Counted from the first letter of the stretch, positions 51,583 to 60,668 are shown. The stretch: 64,000 nt of DNA from Candidatus Leptovillus gracilis (GCA_016716065.1 JADJXA010000025.1:248001-312000); one strand, 5' to 3'. Notes: generated by a model from the sequence alone, not told the origin. Numbers and translations: made by a program.

Positions 51583-53307
51583 TCAAGAAGTGCGCTGCTG
51601 CTGTGGTAGGCGTTTTCTTACGTGGTAGGCCAGCGGCGCGCCGACCATTCCCAGGACGATCATGCTGGCCGAGCAGGGACCGGCGGCATTGACGGATGGT
51701 GTGGCCGGTCCCTTGGTGGGGGCGGCGTCGCTAACGGCCGTTTCCCCTCCCCCCGTCTCCTCTACCTCAGCCGTCGGCATGGTCGCCGCCGGCATGGCCG
51801 CGGCCGCCTCATCTACCCCCAGGCTGAGGTCATCCACCCAAATAACGCCGTTGCTCGTCGTGTCGGGGTGCGTGCTAAAACCAAAGGCCAGGCCGCTTAC
51901 CCGATCAGCGTCGGTAAACGGCGCGCCGGCGTTCTCTTCCCAATCCACACGGTGGAAATCGGCCCAGCGCAGATGCACAGGAATCCAATTGTCCACACTG
52001 TCCGGCGGGGTTTCCAGAACATAGGCGTAAGTTTCGCGCGCCTCTTCCGGCCCGGCGTAAAGGTCTATGTTGACCAGAAGCCCGGCCGATGCCGCTTGCA
52101 GGCGAAAGCTGAGGCCGGCGGCGCTTTGCCACGCTGGCGCGGCGTCGAAGAAGTGGGCGCAGGTGGCCCAACTGTTGGCGGCCACGTCGAACTCAATCTG
52201 CATGACCTTGCCGCTGCCCGCCGGGTCGGCTGCCGGGGCGCAGGCGAAGCGGGTGAGAGTGGTTTCGTCCCAGAACGCTTCCCATCCCTGGTTTGTTTCA
52301 AAGTTATCCAGGAGTGTGGCGGGGAGAACGGCCGTTTCCACCACCTCCTCCTCTGTCACCGCCATCTCCGTTTCCGCTTCTACTTCTACGACCGGTTCCA
52401 CCGTGGGCAGCGGTGATGCGGCCTCGCTTTGCCAACGATGGTAGAAGACGTTGAGCATGGGCACAAATTCGGCCGTCGCTTTGCGGCTGCCTTCCACCGA
52501 GGGATGATCATCGTCGGAGGGGTAATACAGCGTATCCTGGCTGCCCGCCGCATGTTCGATGGTCCCACTCACCACCTGATGATGCGCGTCAGGGTCGGTG
52601 AGGATGTTGTAGAAATCAAACACGGCTACGTTGTTGTACGGGTAGTCATTTTCGCGCAGCCAATCGTTGACCAGCCATTGGTTAAATGCTCGCGCATTTT
52701 CCGGAATGGATGGCGCCGACAGGGGCGGCGCGGTGATGACGACGAACAGCTTGTCCGGGCGCGTGGCGAAGTATTGCAAAATCTCGTTGTACACCCATTT
52801 GGCGTTGCCGACGGTGAAATCGTAGCCTGGCGTGGGCGCGTCATCGGGGCTGCCGTAGAGGTCGGAATTGGGGAAGCAAGATTTGAACAACACAATCTGG
52901 TTCTCGCCGCCAGGATCGGCAAAGGTGCGCGTGTAATTGGCGTGCTGCTCGCTTTCGCTCAACAGCGCCGCCATGTAACGCGGCGTCGCGGCGCTGCGAA
53001 ACCATTCCGGCCAGTTGGGGATGTCGGTGCGGTCGCCGATGCTATCCGGCCCCCAGCCGTAGTTGGTGTCGCTGACGAAGTAGTTGTTTTGCGCCAGCGC
53101 CAGCCCCAGGTCGCCGTAGCCATCGGTGAGCCAGTTTTCGCCGGTGGAATGGTGGATGAAGACGAGTTTGACGGGTGATGCCGGCGGCGCGGGATTGTCG
53201 GCCAGAGGTTGTACGGCTTCCGTGATGAGCGCGCCTGTCTTATCTACTGTGCCGATGATTAGAAGCGCCACTACGGCTAATATCCCCAACAGAAGGTTGT
53301 TTCTCAT
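51583..53307 (-). CDS. Secreted SGNH-hydrolase-like protein with a carbohydrate-binding-type domain and C-terminal anchor
   Basis: 574 residues from ATG 53307 (GGAAG upstream). Signal helix NNLLLGILAVVALLIIG. The first domain has VKLVFIHHSTGENWL near the start and YYPSDDDHPSVEGSRKATAEFVP near its end, the D-x-x-H end-motif expected of SGNH/GDSL-like hydrolases; the Ser block is atypical (HHSTGE). Residues about 335-500 look like a CBM/CIA30-type beta sandwich (ATLLDNFETNQGWEAFWDE...VNIDLYAGPEEARETYAYVLETPPDSVDNWIPVHLRWADFHRVDW). A Thr/Pro-rich stretch and a C-terminal hydrophobic helix with basic tail anchor it. Probably a surface polysaccharide-active enzyme. Confidence 0.65.
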   Translation of the reverse strand: MRNNLLLGILAVVALLIIGTVDKTGALITEAVQPLADNPAPPASPVKLVFIHHSTGENWLTDGYGDLGLALAQNNYFVSDTNYGWGPDSIGDRTDIPNWPEWFRSAATPRYMAALLSESEQHANYTRTFADPGGENQIVLFKSCFPNSDLYGSPDDAPTPGYDFTVGNAKWVYNEILQYFATRPDKLFVVITAPPLSAPSIPENARAFNQWLVNDWLRENDYPYNNVAVFDFYNILTDPDAHHQVVSGTIEHAAGSQDTLYYPSDDDHPSVEGSRKATAEFVPMLNVFYHRWQSEAASPLPTVEPVVEVEAETEMAVTEEEVVETAVLPATLLDNFETNQGWEAFWDETTLTRFACAPAADPAGSGKVMQIEFDVAANSWATCAHFFDAAPAWQSAAGLSFRLQAASAGLLVNIDLYAGPEEARETYAYVLETPPDSVDNWIPVHLRWADFHRVDWEENAGAPFTDADRVSGLAFGFSTHPDTTSNGVIWVDDLSLGVDEAAAAMPAATMPTAEVEETGGGETAVSDAAPTKGPATPSVNAAGPCSASMIVLGMVGAPLAYHVRKRLPQQQRTS

Positions 53308-53675
53308 AACTTCCTTGCCGGGTAGAGCGGGGAAGCCCACCCCACCGCTAAATGACCAGCCAAAAACCAGTTTGTCATGACCGCTTGAGTCGCCCAAATT
53401 GCGCAAAGTGAGCCAGGCCCTGACGTGTAAGATGCCAGCGTGAAACACACTGAGGGTAAGGTACACCAAGGGAAACGGCCGTGTCACGTGTCAAAAGTCA
53501 CAACCGGCGGGGTTTCCATAGAGTAAGCCAACTATCCACAGGAGCGTTCCAGAAGAATATCCCCCCAGACCTCAGGAATAGCGGCCCCGTTTTGCGCCCC
53601 TGCTTCGGCCAAACTCCAATCCCTACTTATTGGACGCTTTTTGGACGCCCCATCCATACAATGCCGGAAAGAGCT
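53308..53675. other. Divergent intergenic region
   Basis: Lies between the minus-strand SGNH-like gene and the plus-strand pair at 53676-56320. The small gene's frame is open through part of it, but I see no coding signal and no clear promoter boxes. Confidence 0.35.
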
Positions 53676-53888
53676 ATGGATGAAACGACGACTCTTTCCC
53701 AGTTTCTTTTTATCGTACGCATCTGGCTTGTCGAAGAAGGGCGCGACGGGGCCTGGCGTGGTTCGGTGGAGCAGGTTCCTGCGGGGCAAACGCTCTACTT
53801 CACCTCGCTGGGTGACCTGGATGACTTTATCGCCTGGCGTCTGTCGGCGGCAGCCATTACCCCAACAAAAGGAAGGCATTACCCATGA
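53676..53888 (+). CDS. Small unknown protein preceding the repeat-rich surface protein
   Basis: 70 residues, start ATG 53676 with GGAAAGAG upstream; ATG 53661 is an alternative. The core FLFIVRIWLVEEGRDGAWRGSVEQVPAGQTLYFTSLGDLDDFIAWRLS looks like a compact alpha/beta protein. Its TGA overlaps the ATG of the next gene (ATGA), so the two are coupled. No family recognised; similar small proteins (FxxRIWxE...WRGxVxHV.. pattern) often lie beside regulators or secreted proteins in Chloroflexota and cyanobacteria, as far as I know without assigned function. Confidence 0.6.
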   Translation: MDETTTLSQFLFIVRIWLVEEGRDGAWRGSVEQVPAGQTLYFTSLGDLDDFIAWRLSAAAITPTKGRHYP

Positions 53889-56320
53889 AAAAACGTTGGC
53901 TTGTTCTCTTTACTTTGGTTTTGCTGATTGCCGCGGCTTTTACCGTGCAGGCTCAGAGCGATGAGCAGCCAGCCGCCCTGGCGACGCCTCTAGGGCCGCA
54001 GTTCACCTATCAGGGGCAGCTCAAGGATGAAATGGACGCGCCCATCAACGACACCTGTGACCTGACGTTTGGCCTGTGGGATGCGGCCAGTGGTGGTGCG
54101 CAGGTTGGTTCGGACAGTGTGGTGAGCGGGGTGGCGGTGGCGGAGGGGTATTTTACGGCCGTTCTCAACACCACCGGTCAGTTTGGCAGCAGCGCCTTCA
54201 ACGGCGAAGCCCGCTGGCTGGAAACGGCCGTGCGCTGCCCGACCGGCGGCGGCGAATACACCGCGCTTTCGCCCCGGCAGCCGTTGGACGCCGCGCCGCT
54301 TGCCAATTACGCGCTCCGTGCGCCCTGGAACGGGGTGGCCGGCATACCTACCGGCTTCGCCGACGGCGTGGACAACGATACCACCTACACCGCCGGGACC
54401 GGCTTAACCCTGACCGGCGCTCAGTTCAGCGCCGACCTGAGTCTGATACAGCAGCGCGTGGCCGGTGTTTGTGGCGCGGGCTTCGCCATTCGCCAGGTAA
54501 ACGGGGATGGCAGCGTGACGTGTGAACCCGTCACCGGCGGCGGCGCGCATACCCATTGGGGCGAAAGCTGGAGTGGCAGCGGGACCGGCCTCACCCTTTC
54601 CGGCGGCAGCGTTGGCCTTTCGGGCAGCGGCAGCACGGCCGGGGTGTCGGGCACCACCAGCGTGTCCAATAGTGCGGGCGTGAGCGGCAGCAACAGCGCC
54701 ACAAGCGGTACTGGCGCAGGCGTATCCGGTCAGTCGGCGGCGACAGATGGGCGAGGGGTAACGGGCAGCAATACGGCCGTTACCGGGCAGAACTACGGCG
54801 TCTACGGCACGGCCGCCTCTACATCCGGGCGCGGCGTCACCGGTCATGCTACGGCAACCACCGGCGGCGCTATTGGCGTCACGGGGCAATCTGATTCAAC
54901 GTCTGGGCGCGGCGTTTACGGCTATGCCTCGGCCGCCAGCGGCACGACCTCTGGCGTCTATGGGCAGGTTGCTTCCACCGATGGCTGGGCGGGTTACTTC
55001 CATACCACCGTCGGCAATGGCCTCTACATCAATGCGCCGGCCGGTAAAGTTGGCCTTAACGTCGCGGGCGGCGGCTCGGCTCTGGTGAACGGCAACGCCA
55101 TCTGGCACGCGGGCAACGACGGCGCGGCCTCCGGCCTGGACGCCGATACGCTGGATGGGCAGCACGCCAGCAGCTTCGCCGCCACAAGCCACAACCATTG
55201 GGGCGCAAATTGGAGTGGAACAGGAACTGGCATATCGCTTAGTGGCAGCGGAACCGGCATCTACGCCACCGTTTCTTCAGAGATGGGGGTTGGGTTTTAT
55301 GGAGTTGCCAGCTCATCTACCGGCACTGGCATTGGCGTTCTGGGCCGGACAGCTTCGACGGGCGGCTATGGCGTGTGGGGAGATGCGAACGCTACCAGCG
55401 GCGAAGCCTATGGCGTTTATGGAACGACTGACTCACCGGATGGCGCCGGGCTATATGGCTCGAATAGCTCCCCATCTGGGAATGGGATTGGCGTGTATGG
55501 CATAACTGCATCGGCAAATGAAGGCGCTGGCGTTTATGGCGAAACGGGATCATCGATTGGTTATGGGGTTTATGGTCACAATACGGCCACGCAAGCACAA
55601 GCCTACGGCGTATATGGCCGATCCGAGTCGGTGTATGGGATTGGTGTACAGGGGAATGCTAACTACATAGGCGCAGAGGGTCTCGCCGCTCGGTTTGGCG
55701 TGATTGGGTACGGATACGCAGACAATGGGATTGGCGTGCGCGGATCCGGGGGTCAAATTGGCGTGGAGGGATACAGTTCTGATGGGATTGGCGTGGAGGG
55801 ATACAGTAGTGATGGGGTTGCCCTGGCTGCTACTGGCACTGGCGTCATCAGCTCCACCGCTGACACGGCCATCTACCTCAGCCCCTTTACCGCCACGCGC
55901 CGCGACGCTTTCACCGATCTGACCTTCACCCCGCTGGATAACGGCGGCGTGCGCGTGAAAAAGGTGGGCGCAGCCACCGGGGAGCGGTTGGTGGTCTTGC
56001 CGATCTCTGCTGCCGGCATGGTCTTCGGAACACCCGTGTACGTCAAATCGCTGGAGATTTGCTACAAAACCAGCGCGGTCGCCGGTTACATCACCGGAAC
56101 TGGTATGTACAAAGGGAATGGCGAAAGTTATGCCACCTATCTGAGCAACGGCACAGATTACAACAGCACCACCCGGACATGCTATACGATCAACGCGGCG
56201 ACCCGCGCCGTGATTGATAATTCGAGCTACGTGCAGTTACACCTTTACTTCAACAACACCACCGAACCCGAAATTACCATTTTCACGGTCAAACTAACTT
56301 TGAGCGAGTTGCCCGAATAA
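53885..56320 (+). CDS. Secreted Gly-rich repeat protein (GVYG/GVxG repeats, tail-fibre-like)
   Basis: 811 residues. Signal peptide KKRWLVLFTLVLLIAAAFTVQA. Residues about 35-150 form a conserved head (FTYQGQLKDEMDAPINDTCDLTFGLWDAASGGAQVG...LSPRQPLDAAPLANYALRA). After it come VDNDTTYTAGTGLTL, a long array of GVSGxxxATSGxGxGVxG and GVYGxxxSxxGxGVYG repeats (about 225-640), and a C-terminal beta domain. The repeats resemble those of phage tail fibres and filamentous surface proteins. It is exported and may form fibrous surface structures. Two copies of a LDADTLDGQHASSF-type segment, known in tail-fibre proteins, support this. Confidence 0.72.
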   Translation: MKKRWLVLFTLVLLIAAAFTVQAQSDEQPAALATPLGPQFTYQGQLKDEMDAPINDTCDLTFGLWDAASGGAQVGSDSVVSGVAVAEGYFTAVLNTTGQFGSSAFNGEARWLETAVRCPTGGGEYTALSPRQPLDAAPLANYALRAPWNGVAGIPTGFADGVDNDTTYTAGTGLTLTGAQFSADLSLIQQRVAGVCGAGFAIRQVNGDGSVTCEPVTGGGAHTHWGESWSGSGTGLTLSGGSVGLSGSGSTAGVSGTTSVSNSAGVSGSNSATSGTGAGVSGQSAATDGRGVTGSNTAVTGQNYGVYGTAASTSGRGVTGHATATTGGAIGVTGQSDSTSGRGVYGYASAASGTTSGVYGQVASTDGWAGYFHTTVGNGLYINAPAGKVGLNVAGGGSALVNGNAIWHAGNDGAASGLDADTLDGQHASSFAATSHNHWGANWSGTGTGISLSGSGTGIYATVSSEMGVGFYGVASSSTGTGIGVLGRTASTGGYGVWGDANATSGEAYGVYGTTDSPDGAGLYGSNSSPSGNGIGVYGITASANEGAGVYGETGSSIGYGVYGHNTATQAQAYGVYGRSESVYGIGVQGNANYIGAEGLAARFGVIGYGYADNGIGVRGSGGQIGVEGYSSDGIGVEGYSSDGVALAATGTGVISSTADTAIYLSPFTATRRDAFTDLTFTPLDNGGVRVKKVGAATGERLVVLPISAAGMVFGTPVYVKSLEICYKTSAVAGYITGTGMYKGNGESYATYLSNGTDYNSTTRTCYTINAATRAVIDNSSYVQLHLYFNNTTEPEITIFTVKLTLSELPE

Positions 56321-56386
56321 GGGCAGGACTAACAGGCTGGTGAAATGCTCTGTTAACAAAAATATTCTCACCGAAAGGGGACAAGC

Positions 56387-56425
56387 ATGAAGAAGCTCAT
56401 TATTTTAGGAATGGAAGTTAAATAA
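56387..56425 (+). pseudogene. Gene start cut off by a MITE-like insertion
   Basis: A good ribosome-binding site (aaagggg) precedes ATG 56387, which opens MKKLIILGMEVK and then meets a stop at the left arm of the inverted-repeat element. The signal-like start suggests a secreted protein gene truncated by the insertion; nothing recognisable continues beyond 56640. Confidence 0.4.
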
Positions 56426-56638
56426 CTTACGCATTTAGATCGGACCAATCTCAGAAGATTGGTCCAATCTAAAGATACTGCTGGCGAATTCAAAACCGGT
56501 CAAAAAACAGGTGATGAAACAACCAGATTTTGATCGTTTTTAACCTTGAAACAACTCATGTTTCTGGTTTTTGGAGCGATAAGACAATTCGCCAGCAGTA
56601 TCATCTAAATGCGTAAGTTATTCAATTCTCGTTCCTAA
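56405..56638. mobile_element. MITE-like element with long terminal inverted repeats
   Basis: aataacttacgcatttagat (56421-56440) and its exact complement (56603-56622) form the arms; gatactgctggcgaatt (56474-56490) and its complement (56586-56602) extend them inward. Weaker pairing runs outward to ttaggaa (56405-56411) and ttcctaa (56632-56638). The left arm is split by 33 bp holding another palindrome, ggaccaatct/agattggtcc (56442-56465). No transposase gene is present. Confidence 0.75.
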
Positions 56639-56642
56639 GGCA

Positions 56643-57101
56643 CCAGGCGGCTTAAAGCGCCTGGCGTCACGGCCGTCTCTTAAGCTGTGTCTACGCCTGA
56701 ACTGCCTGGAATCGTTCGGCAGGTGGCGATTGGCCTGCCTCTCCACAAGCTCTCCGGCCTGCTCTGCATTCCGGGAAGCTCGTCCGGTCTATGCGAAGAG
56801 ATTTTCGCCAAGCCCCCATTACTGCTATTCGGCTACCGGGATTTGCCGCTTGACCAGCGTGTTAACATCACCAACGGCTAACGGCCGCCATTGACCTGCC
56901 GTCGCGGCTTTGCGCTTCCTCGGAATTGGGTGCGCCGTCGTCAGGATACGCGAAGGGCTGGAGCGCACCATCCGGTCGCCGGATGAAACTGGCGACACGC
57001 TCTTGAGATACAGCCGTCGCAGGTATCCGGCGCGCAGCGTGTGGCTGCGGCCACCTTACTGCCGCCGCGCCAGTGCCAACCTGGAGGCAAAACCGATGGA
57101 G
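56643..57101. other. Intergenic region after the MITE-like element
   Basis: It starts with a palindrome ccaggcg...cgcctgg (56643-56664). The plus-strand frames beyond it (to 57494) have shadow-like composition and overlap the RQC-like gene in antisense; none is called. Confidence 0.4.
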
Positions 57102-57389
57102 TCAGGGAATTCGCGTCACCCCATCTGGCGGGGTGACGGGGATGAGGCGATTGTTGCCGTCCAGTTGAATATGCTCCTGCTGAAGCAAGATGTCTACCAG
57201 ATAATCCACATCCTTACGGCGCTGGGAGGCGAAACGGCCGTATTCGGCAAAGCTGGTATCCTGCCAGGACCTGGCTCCGACCAACATCTTGGCCAGGCCG
57301 CTGCGGGTGAACTGGCCGGGATAGCGGCGGACGACATCCAGGATAGTCTGCTGCCAGGGCGAGAGTTGGTCTACGGGAAAATGGGGCAT
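57102..57389 (-). CDS. Stand-alone RQC-like winged-helix protein
   Basis: 95 residues. The whole protein is one domain: SPWQQTILDVVRRYPGQFTRSGLAKMLVGARSWQDTSFAEYGRFASQRRKDVDYLVDILLQQEHIQLDGNNRLIPVTP. This matches the pattern of the RQC winged helix of RecQ-type helicases (L.v...PG.F.rs.La.mL.G......F..yGrf...r.kdv..Lvd.L...gyi..dg). No helicase part is present nearby, so it is either a free DNA-binding module or the remnant of a larger gene. It lies about 140 bp downstream of the antirepressor-like gene on the same strand. Confidence 0.62.
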   Translation of the reverse strand: MPHFPVDQLSPWQQTILDVVRRYPGQFTRSGLAKMLVGARSWQDTSFAEYGRFASQRRKDVDYLVDILLQQEHIQLDGNNRLIPVTPPDGVTRIP

Positions 57390-57529
57390 ACAGGGCTTGT
57401 CTTACTTTTTATGAGGAATGCTGCCCAACCACGGGCTAAGGCGCTAAAAAGGGCAAAACGGCCGTTTACCGGGCCGCCCTGCCCCAGGACTTAAATCGTC
57501 TCCAACGTTACTGCGACCACTCTCCGCTT

Positions 57530-58342
57530 CTAAAAAGGCAAATCATCGCCAGTAGCGCCGGTGATACGCCGATACCACTCTGTCAGCCACCCCATGGCGC
57601 GCTCGAACTTGTTGGCCGGCAGCAACTTATAGCTGGTGATACCAAATTCGCGATACAGTTGGCCATAGATCGCCGGGTATTCATTCTTTTTCGTGCGTTT
57701 TTCGATCTCGAAAGCGATGGCTTTGACGGCCTGACTGATCTGCATCGCCTGATCCGGGGTGATATTGCGGCCGGGATCGCCCAGGGTGGATTCCAGTTCT
57801 TCAAGACGCTGCTCGTGAGCGGCAAGCTGTGTGGTATGCGTACTCAACTGCGCTTCCAGCACAAGCTGCTGCCGGGCCATTCGCATGATGGCTTCCGCAA
57901 TCTTGTAGGCTTGGGCCGCCGGCGTGTCGCTGGCTAACAAATCATCAAAACTGGGATCGGCCGTTAACCGACCGGCGACAAAGGCTTCGGCCAGGACGTC
58001 GTAACATTCACGCTGATACCGGACAACACGCTCGCGCAGTTCCGGCTTCACTCGACTGGCGCTAATGCCAAATAGCCAACCGGGAATAAACTTCAGCGGC
58101 AGACAAAGCATCTCTCTGGCTTGCTGTGTAAGCGTAACACTTACAGAGGTCATTTCCTCCGACAGCACCGGGTCGCGGATAATGCGTTCACGCTGCCCGG
58201 CCAGCGCCACGCCCAGGTTATCACAGATAGGCCTGATCGGGACGTAAATGTCACCATCAACCAGGCGTACAGCCATGATAATATCCTCGTAAAACGCAAC
58301 TTCTTTTTGCTCAACGGGAACAAGTGATTTTGATTCGCTCAT
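57530..58342 (-). CDS. Phage antirepressor-like protein (P22_AR N-terminal domain)
   Basis: 270 residues. Residues about 15-125 follow the phage antirepressor N-terminal pattern: VAFYEDIIMAVRLVDGDIYVPIRPICDNLGVALAGQRERIIRDPVLSEEMTSVSV, then MLCLPLKFIPGWLFGISASRVKPELRERVVRYQRECYDVLAEAF. The C-terminal half has a coiled-coil stretch (LEAQLSTHTTQLAAHEQRLEELESTL) and an ORF6C-like end with IYGQLYREFGITSYKLLPANKFERAMGWLTEWY. In phages such proteins counter repressors; on plasmids they regulate element genes. It lies downstream of the parA pair in the same direction. Confidence 0.8.
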   Translation of the reverse strand: MSESKSLVPVEQKEVAFYEDIIMAVRLVDGDIYVPIRPICDNLGVALAGQRERIIRDPVLSEEMTSVSVTLTQQAREMLCLPLKFIPGWLFGISASRVKPELRERVVRYQRECYDVLAEAFVAGRLTADPSFDDLLASDTPAAQAYKIAEAIMRMARQQLVLEAQLSTHTTQLAAHEQRLEELESTLGDPGRNITPDQAMQISQAVKAIAFEIEKRTKKNEYPAIYGQLYREFGITSYKLLPANKFERAMGWLTEWYRRITGATGDDLPF

Positions 58343-58403
58343 AGGTTCACCCGCCTCGCGTATTGACCTGACTGCAATACGCTAATTTTTTATCTGTTTT
58401 TAT

Positions 58404-58793
58404 TTACTGGCTGGTCCAGTGGCTTTTTTTCGCCTCGCCGCGCACGTCGACCACTTCAATTTCCGGCTTGACGCCGTTGTCAAGCGCCGCCAGACCATAA
58501 TCGATGAGCCAACGAAACAACTCGGCCTGACTGACGCCCAACTCTTTGGCTTTGCGCCTGATGTACTGCAACTGCGCCGGCGGCACAAGGATTTGTTTGC
58601 GCATGTATTGCCCCGCCATTGTTTTGTCACCGGTGGCGACGGCAATGTCTCTGGCATTCACCGCCAAATCTTCAGTAAACGATTTACTGCGCGCGCGGGC
58701 CGATTGGGATTGCGCGGCTTTTGACGGGGAGACCGCCTGATCATCCAGGCTGTCAACCAGTTTGTCCGGATCGGTAAAGCTTTTCCTAGCCAT
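58404..58793 (-). CDS. ParA-associated ribbon-helix-helix protein (centromere-binding candidate)
   Basis: 129 residues from ATG 58793; the ATG overlaps the end of parA by 8 bp. The N-terminal 55 residues are Ser/Ala/Arg-rich and probably flexible. A ribbon-helix-helix core follows (MRKQILVPPAQLQYIRRKAKELGVSQAELFRWLIDYGLAAL), then a short acidic/basic tail. Small RHH proteins paired with a ParA bind the centromere and often repress the operon. The repeated TGAAGTCA sites upstream of parA are its likely target. Confidence 0.75.
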   Translation of the reverse strand: MARKSFTDPDKLVDSLDDQAVSPSKAAQSQSARARSKSFTEDLAVNARDIAVATGDKTMAGQYMRKQILVPPAQLQYIRRKAKELGVSQAELFRWLIDYGLAALDNGVKPEIEVVDVRGEAKKSHWTSQ

Positions 58794-59673
58794 GATACAC
58801 TCTCTCCACCAGGTCCTGATAGGCTTCGGCCGGAGCCGACCCTGGCGCGTATTCAAACACAGTCAAGCCACCCACGGCCGGCCCTTCCTTGATGTAAACG
58901 CTTTCGGGAATAGGCGTCGCCACCCGGCTGTCGCCATACCGACTACGCAGCATCTCCAAAGTTTGTTCGGCTAAGACCTGACGCGGGCGCATCATTGTCG
59001 GGACGACGTAGGAAATTTTAACCTTCAAATCATGTTCCTTAATCATACGGACAATGTCATCGGTATGCTGCTGGGCGCCAATGGCGCTGAGGCGATCCAC
59101 CTTTACCGGGACGACCACCTCATTGGCAAATTCGTAGACCGCCCTTTTTAATGCGTCCAGATTAGGCGGACAGTCCACGACGATGAACTCAAAATTGTGC
59201 GCGATCCGCCGCAGCCTATCGGACAATATTGTATCCAGTTGTCGCGCCGGCGCGAGCTTCTTTCGCCCTTGACTGAGCGTAGCCTGGTAAGAAGAGATGG
59301 AATCAATAGCGGCGATGTTGTCTACAGCAAAGTTCAGTTCGCGGGTCGCCGGGGATAAAAAAAGATTAGGCCGCGGCAAGTTGTCCGGCGAGCGATCCAG
59401 GCTCACCACAAATTCGCGTGCATGACAATTTTCATCATTGAAGAGATTGCTCAAACAGGCCCCTTCCGGGTTTTTTGCGGCATCAAAGATACGCTCGCGC
59501 ACGCCGAAGAAATCGGCCTGATTCCCCTGACTGTCCAGATCCACTATCAATACCCTGCCGGCTTTTTCACCGTTGACCATCAACTTGCGCGACAAGCCAT
59601 AAGCCAGATTCCCGGCCGTAGTCGTTTTGGCGACCCCGCCTTTGTTGTTGGCAACAGCTATAATCCGTGTCAT
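58786..59673 (-). CDS. parA: ParA-family partition ATPase
   Basis: 295 residues. Deviant Walker A NNKGGVAKTTTAGNLAYGL with the signature Lys11 and Lys16, VLIVDLDSQGNQADFF for the A' motif, and FIVVDCPPNLDALKRAVYEFANEVVVPVKVD for Walker B and the switch. ParA ATPases position low-copy plasmids over the nucleoid with a DNA-bound adaptor. The adaptor is the overlapping downstream RHH gene. There is no N-terminal HTH, so this is a type Ib-like ParA, and repression probably comes from the small partner. Confidence 0.9.
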   Translation of the reverse strand: MTRIIAVANNKGGVAKTTTAGNLAYGLSRKLMVNGEKAGRVLIVDLDSQGNQADFFGVRERIFDAAKNPEGACLSNLFNDENCHAREFVVSLDRSPDNLPRPNLFLSPATRELNFAVDNIAAIDSISSYQATLSQGRKKLAPARQLDTILSDRLRRIAHNFEFIVVDCPPNLDALKRAVYEFANEVVVPVKVDRLSAIGAQQHTDDIVRMIKEHDLKVKISYVVPTMMRPRQVLAEQTLEMLRSRYGDSRVATPIPESVYIKEGPAVGGLTVFEYAPGSAPAEAYQDLVERVYHG

Positions 59674-59695
59674 GTTAAAGCTCCTTTGTGATAAT

Positions 59696-59756
59696 TGAAG
59701 TCAATTGACTTCATGGTAACTTCATGATGAAGTCAATAGTAGTTCACATGACTTCA
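59696..59756. promoter_or_regulatory. parA operator or centromere with four TGAAGTCA-type sites
   Basis: gaagtcaattgacttc (59697-59712) is a perfect palindrome, acttcatgatgaagt (59719-59733) a second one, and tgaagtca/tgacttca half-sites occur near 59696, 59705, 59729 and 59749. The cluster begins about 23 bp upstream of the parA start, the usual place for an autoregulated par operator or centromere. Confidence 0.72.
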
Positions 59757-60192
59757 ATTTGCAAGTGATTGACTAATTTGGTTTTGCGGCCGGAAAATTT
59801 TGGCGAACTTTTGCTTAGAACGGCTTGTAGCGCGCGATACGAAGAATCCAAAAAAAGATGACACCCCCTCGGACGCAGCACATTTCGGGAAAGATGGGAA
59901 CAAAAGGAGCGGGGTGGGGGAACACAGATGGCCAATAATCGCCGCGGCAGGCCGCCACTTCGTCCGTCTGCCGTAGGACAAGAACGCGCTTGTTCGTCAA
60001 CCCGAACGCTGCCCGGCATCAGGGGGGAGCAGCAGAAAGTTGGGAACAAAGTGAAACGGGACTTCGCATAGGACTGCTGTAGTTAAACACCAACTGCATC
60101 GAGGAAAATGGGGGCTGTGGTCAGAGACGGACAATGATCACCGGCAGGCTATCACCACCGGCATCGTCAACCAGTGGAACAATAGCCGACGC
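59757..60192. other. Intergenic region, no gene recognised
   Basis: The open frames here have Cys/Pro/Arg-rich, shadow-like composition. No further repeats are evident. Confidence 0.4.
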
Positions 60193-60465
60193 ATGGTTAC
60201 AATCAAGGGTAGGATGAACAACCTGACTCCCACCCTCCACGACAACGCCCTGGCCTGGGCCAAAGCCTATTATCAGACCGACAAGGTCGTCGTCGCCATT
60301 ATCCAGGAAGAAGGCGACGAACCCGACCGCTACCTGGCCCTCATCGCCGCCGCCAATCAGACCGGCTGGCAAGCGGCCGAAGTGTGGCTGGAAGACGGGG
60401 CCGTGGTGACGATCAACGACCTGGGGGAGGGGATACCGCCTGATGGTGCGACCTGGCCCTGGTGA
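60193..60465 (+). CDS. Small acidic protein of unknown function
   Basis: 90 residues (ATG 60193; ATG 60214 is an alternative start, MNNLTPTLH). Even, protein-like composition: ALAWAKAYYQTDKVVVAIIQEEGDEPDRYLALIAAANQTGWQAAEVWLEDGAVVTINDLGEGIPP. It looks like a compact alpha/beta protein with no signal peptide or helix. The opposite-strand frame over the same bases is Pro/His/Gly-rich and rejected. No family recognised. It stands alone between parA and the DGR remnant. Confidence 0.55.
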   Translation: MVTIKGRMNNLTPTLHDNALAWAKAYYQTDKVVVAIIQEEGDEPDRYLALIAAANQTGWQAAEVWLEDGAVVTINDLGEGIPPDGATWPW

Positions 60466-60653
60466 AGGGTGTGCTACAGGGTGGGGGAGAGGTAGCAAGT
60501 GATTCCTGGGCTACAGCCAGCGACTTGCCATCATCCAAATTCCACAAACAGCCTGTCCCGGTTGGACCCCTCTCACCACATTCCCCATCCCAGCCCTGAG
60601 CCTCACCTCTGCGGCTAGAAGCTGCCATACAGGGCGGGGAACATTTCTCTTTG

Positions 60654-60668
60654 GGGCCTCAGGCCCCT
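60654..60668. repeat. Perfect palindrome at the broken end of the reverse-transcriptase fragment
   Basis: ggggcctcaggcccc, 7-bp arms around one base, lies exactly where the reverse-transcriptase likeness stops. Confidence 0.55.

Noticed and set aside
53481..53675. N-terminal extension of the small gene before the Gly-rich protein
   Set aside because: Upstream codons look non-coding and the ATG at 53676 has a better ribosome-binding site.
56910..57494. 194-codon plus-strand frame
   Set aside because: Overlaps the RQC-like gene in antisense; that protein has a recognisable pattern and this one does not.
60121..60498. 125-codon minus-strand frame opposite the small gene at 60193-60465
   Set aside because: Pro/His/Gly-rich shadow; the plus-strand product is more protein-like.
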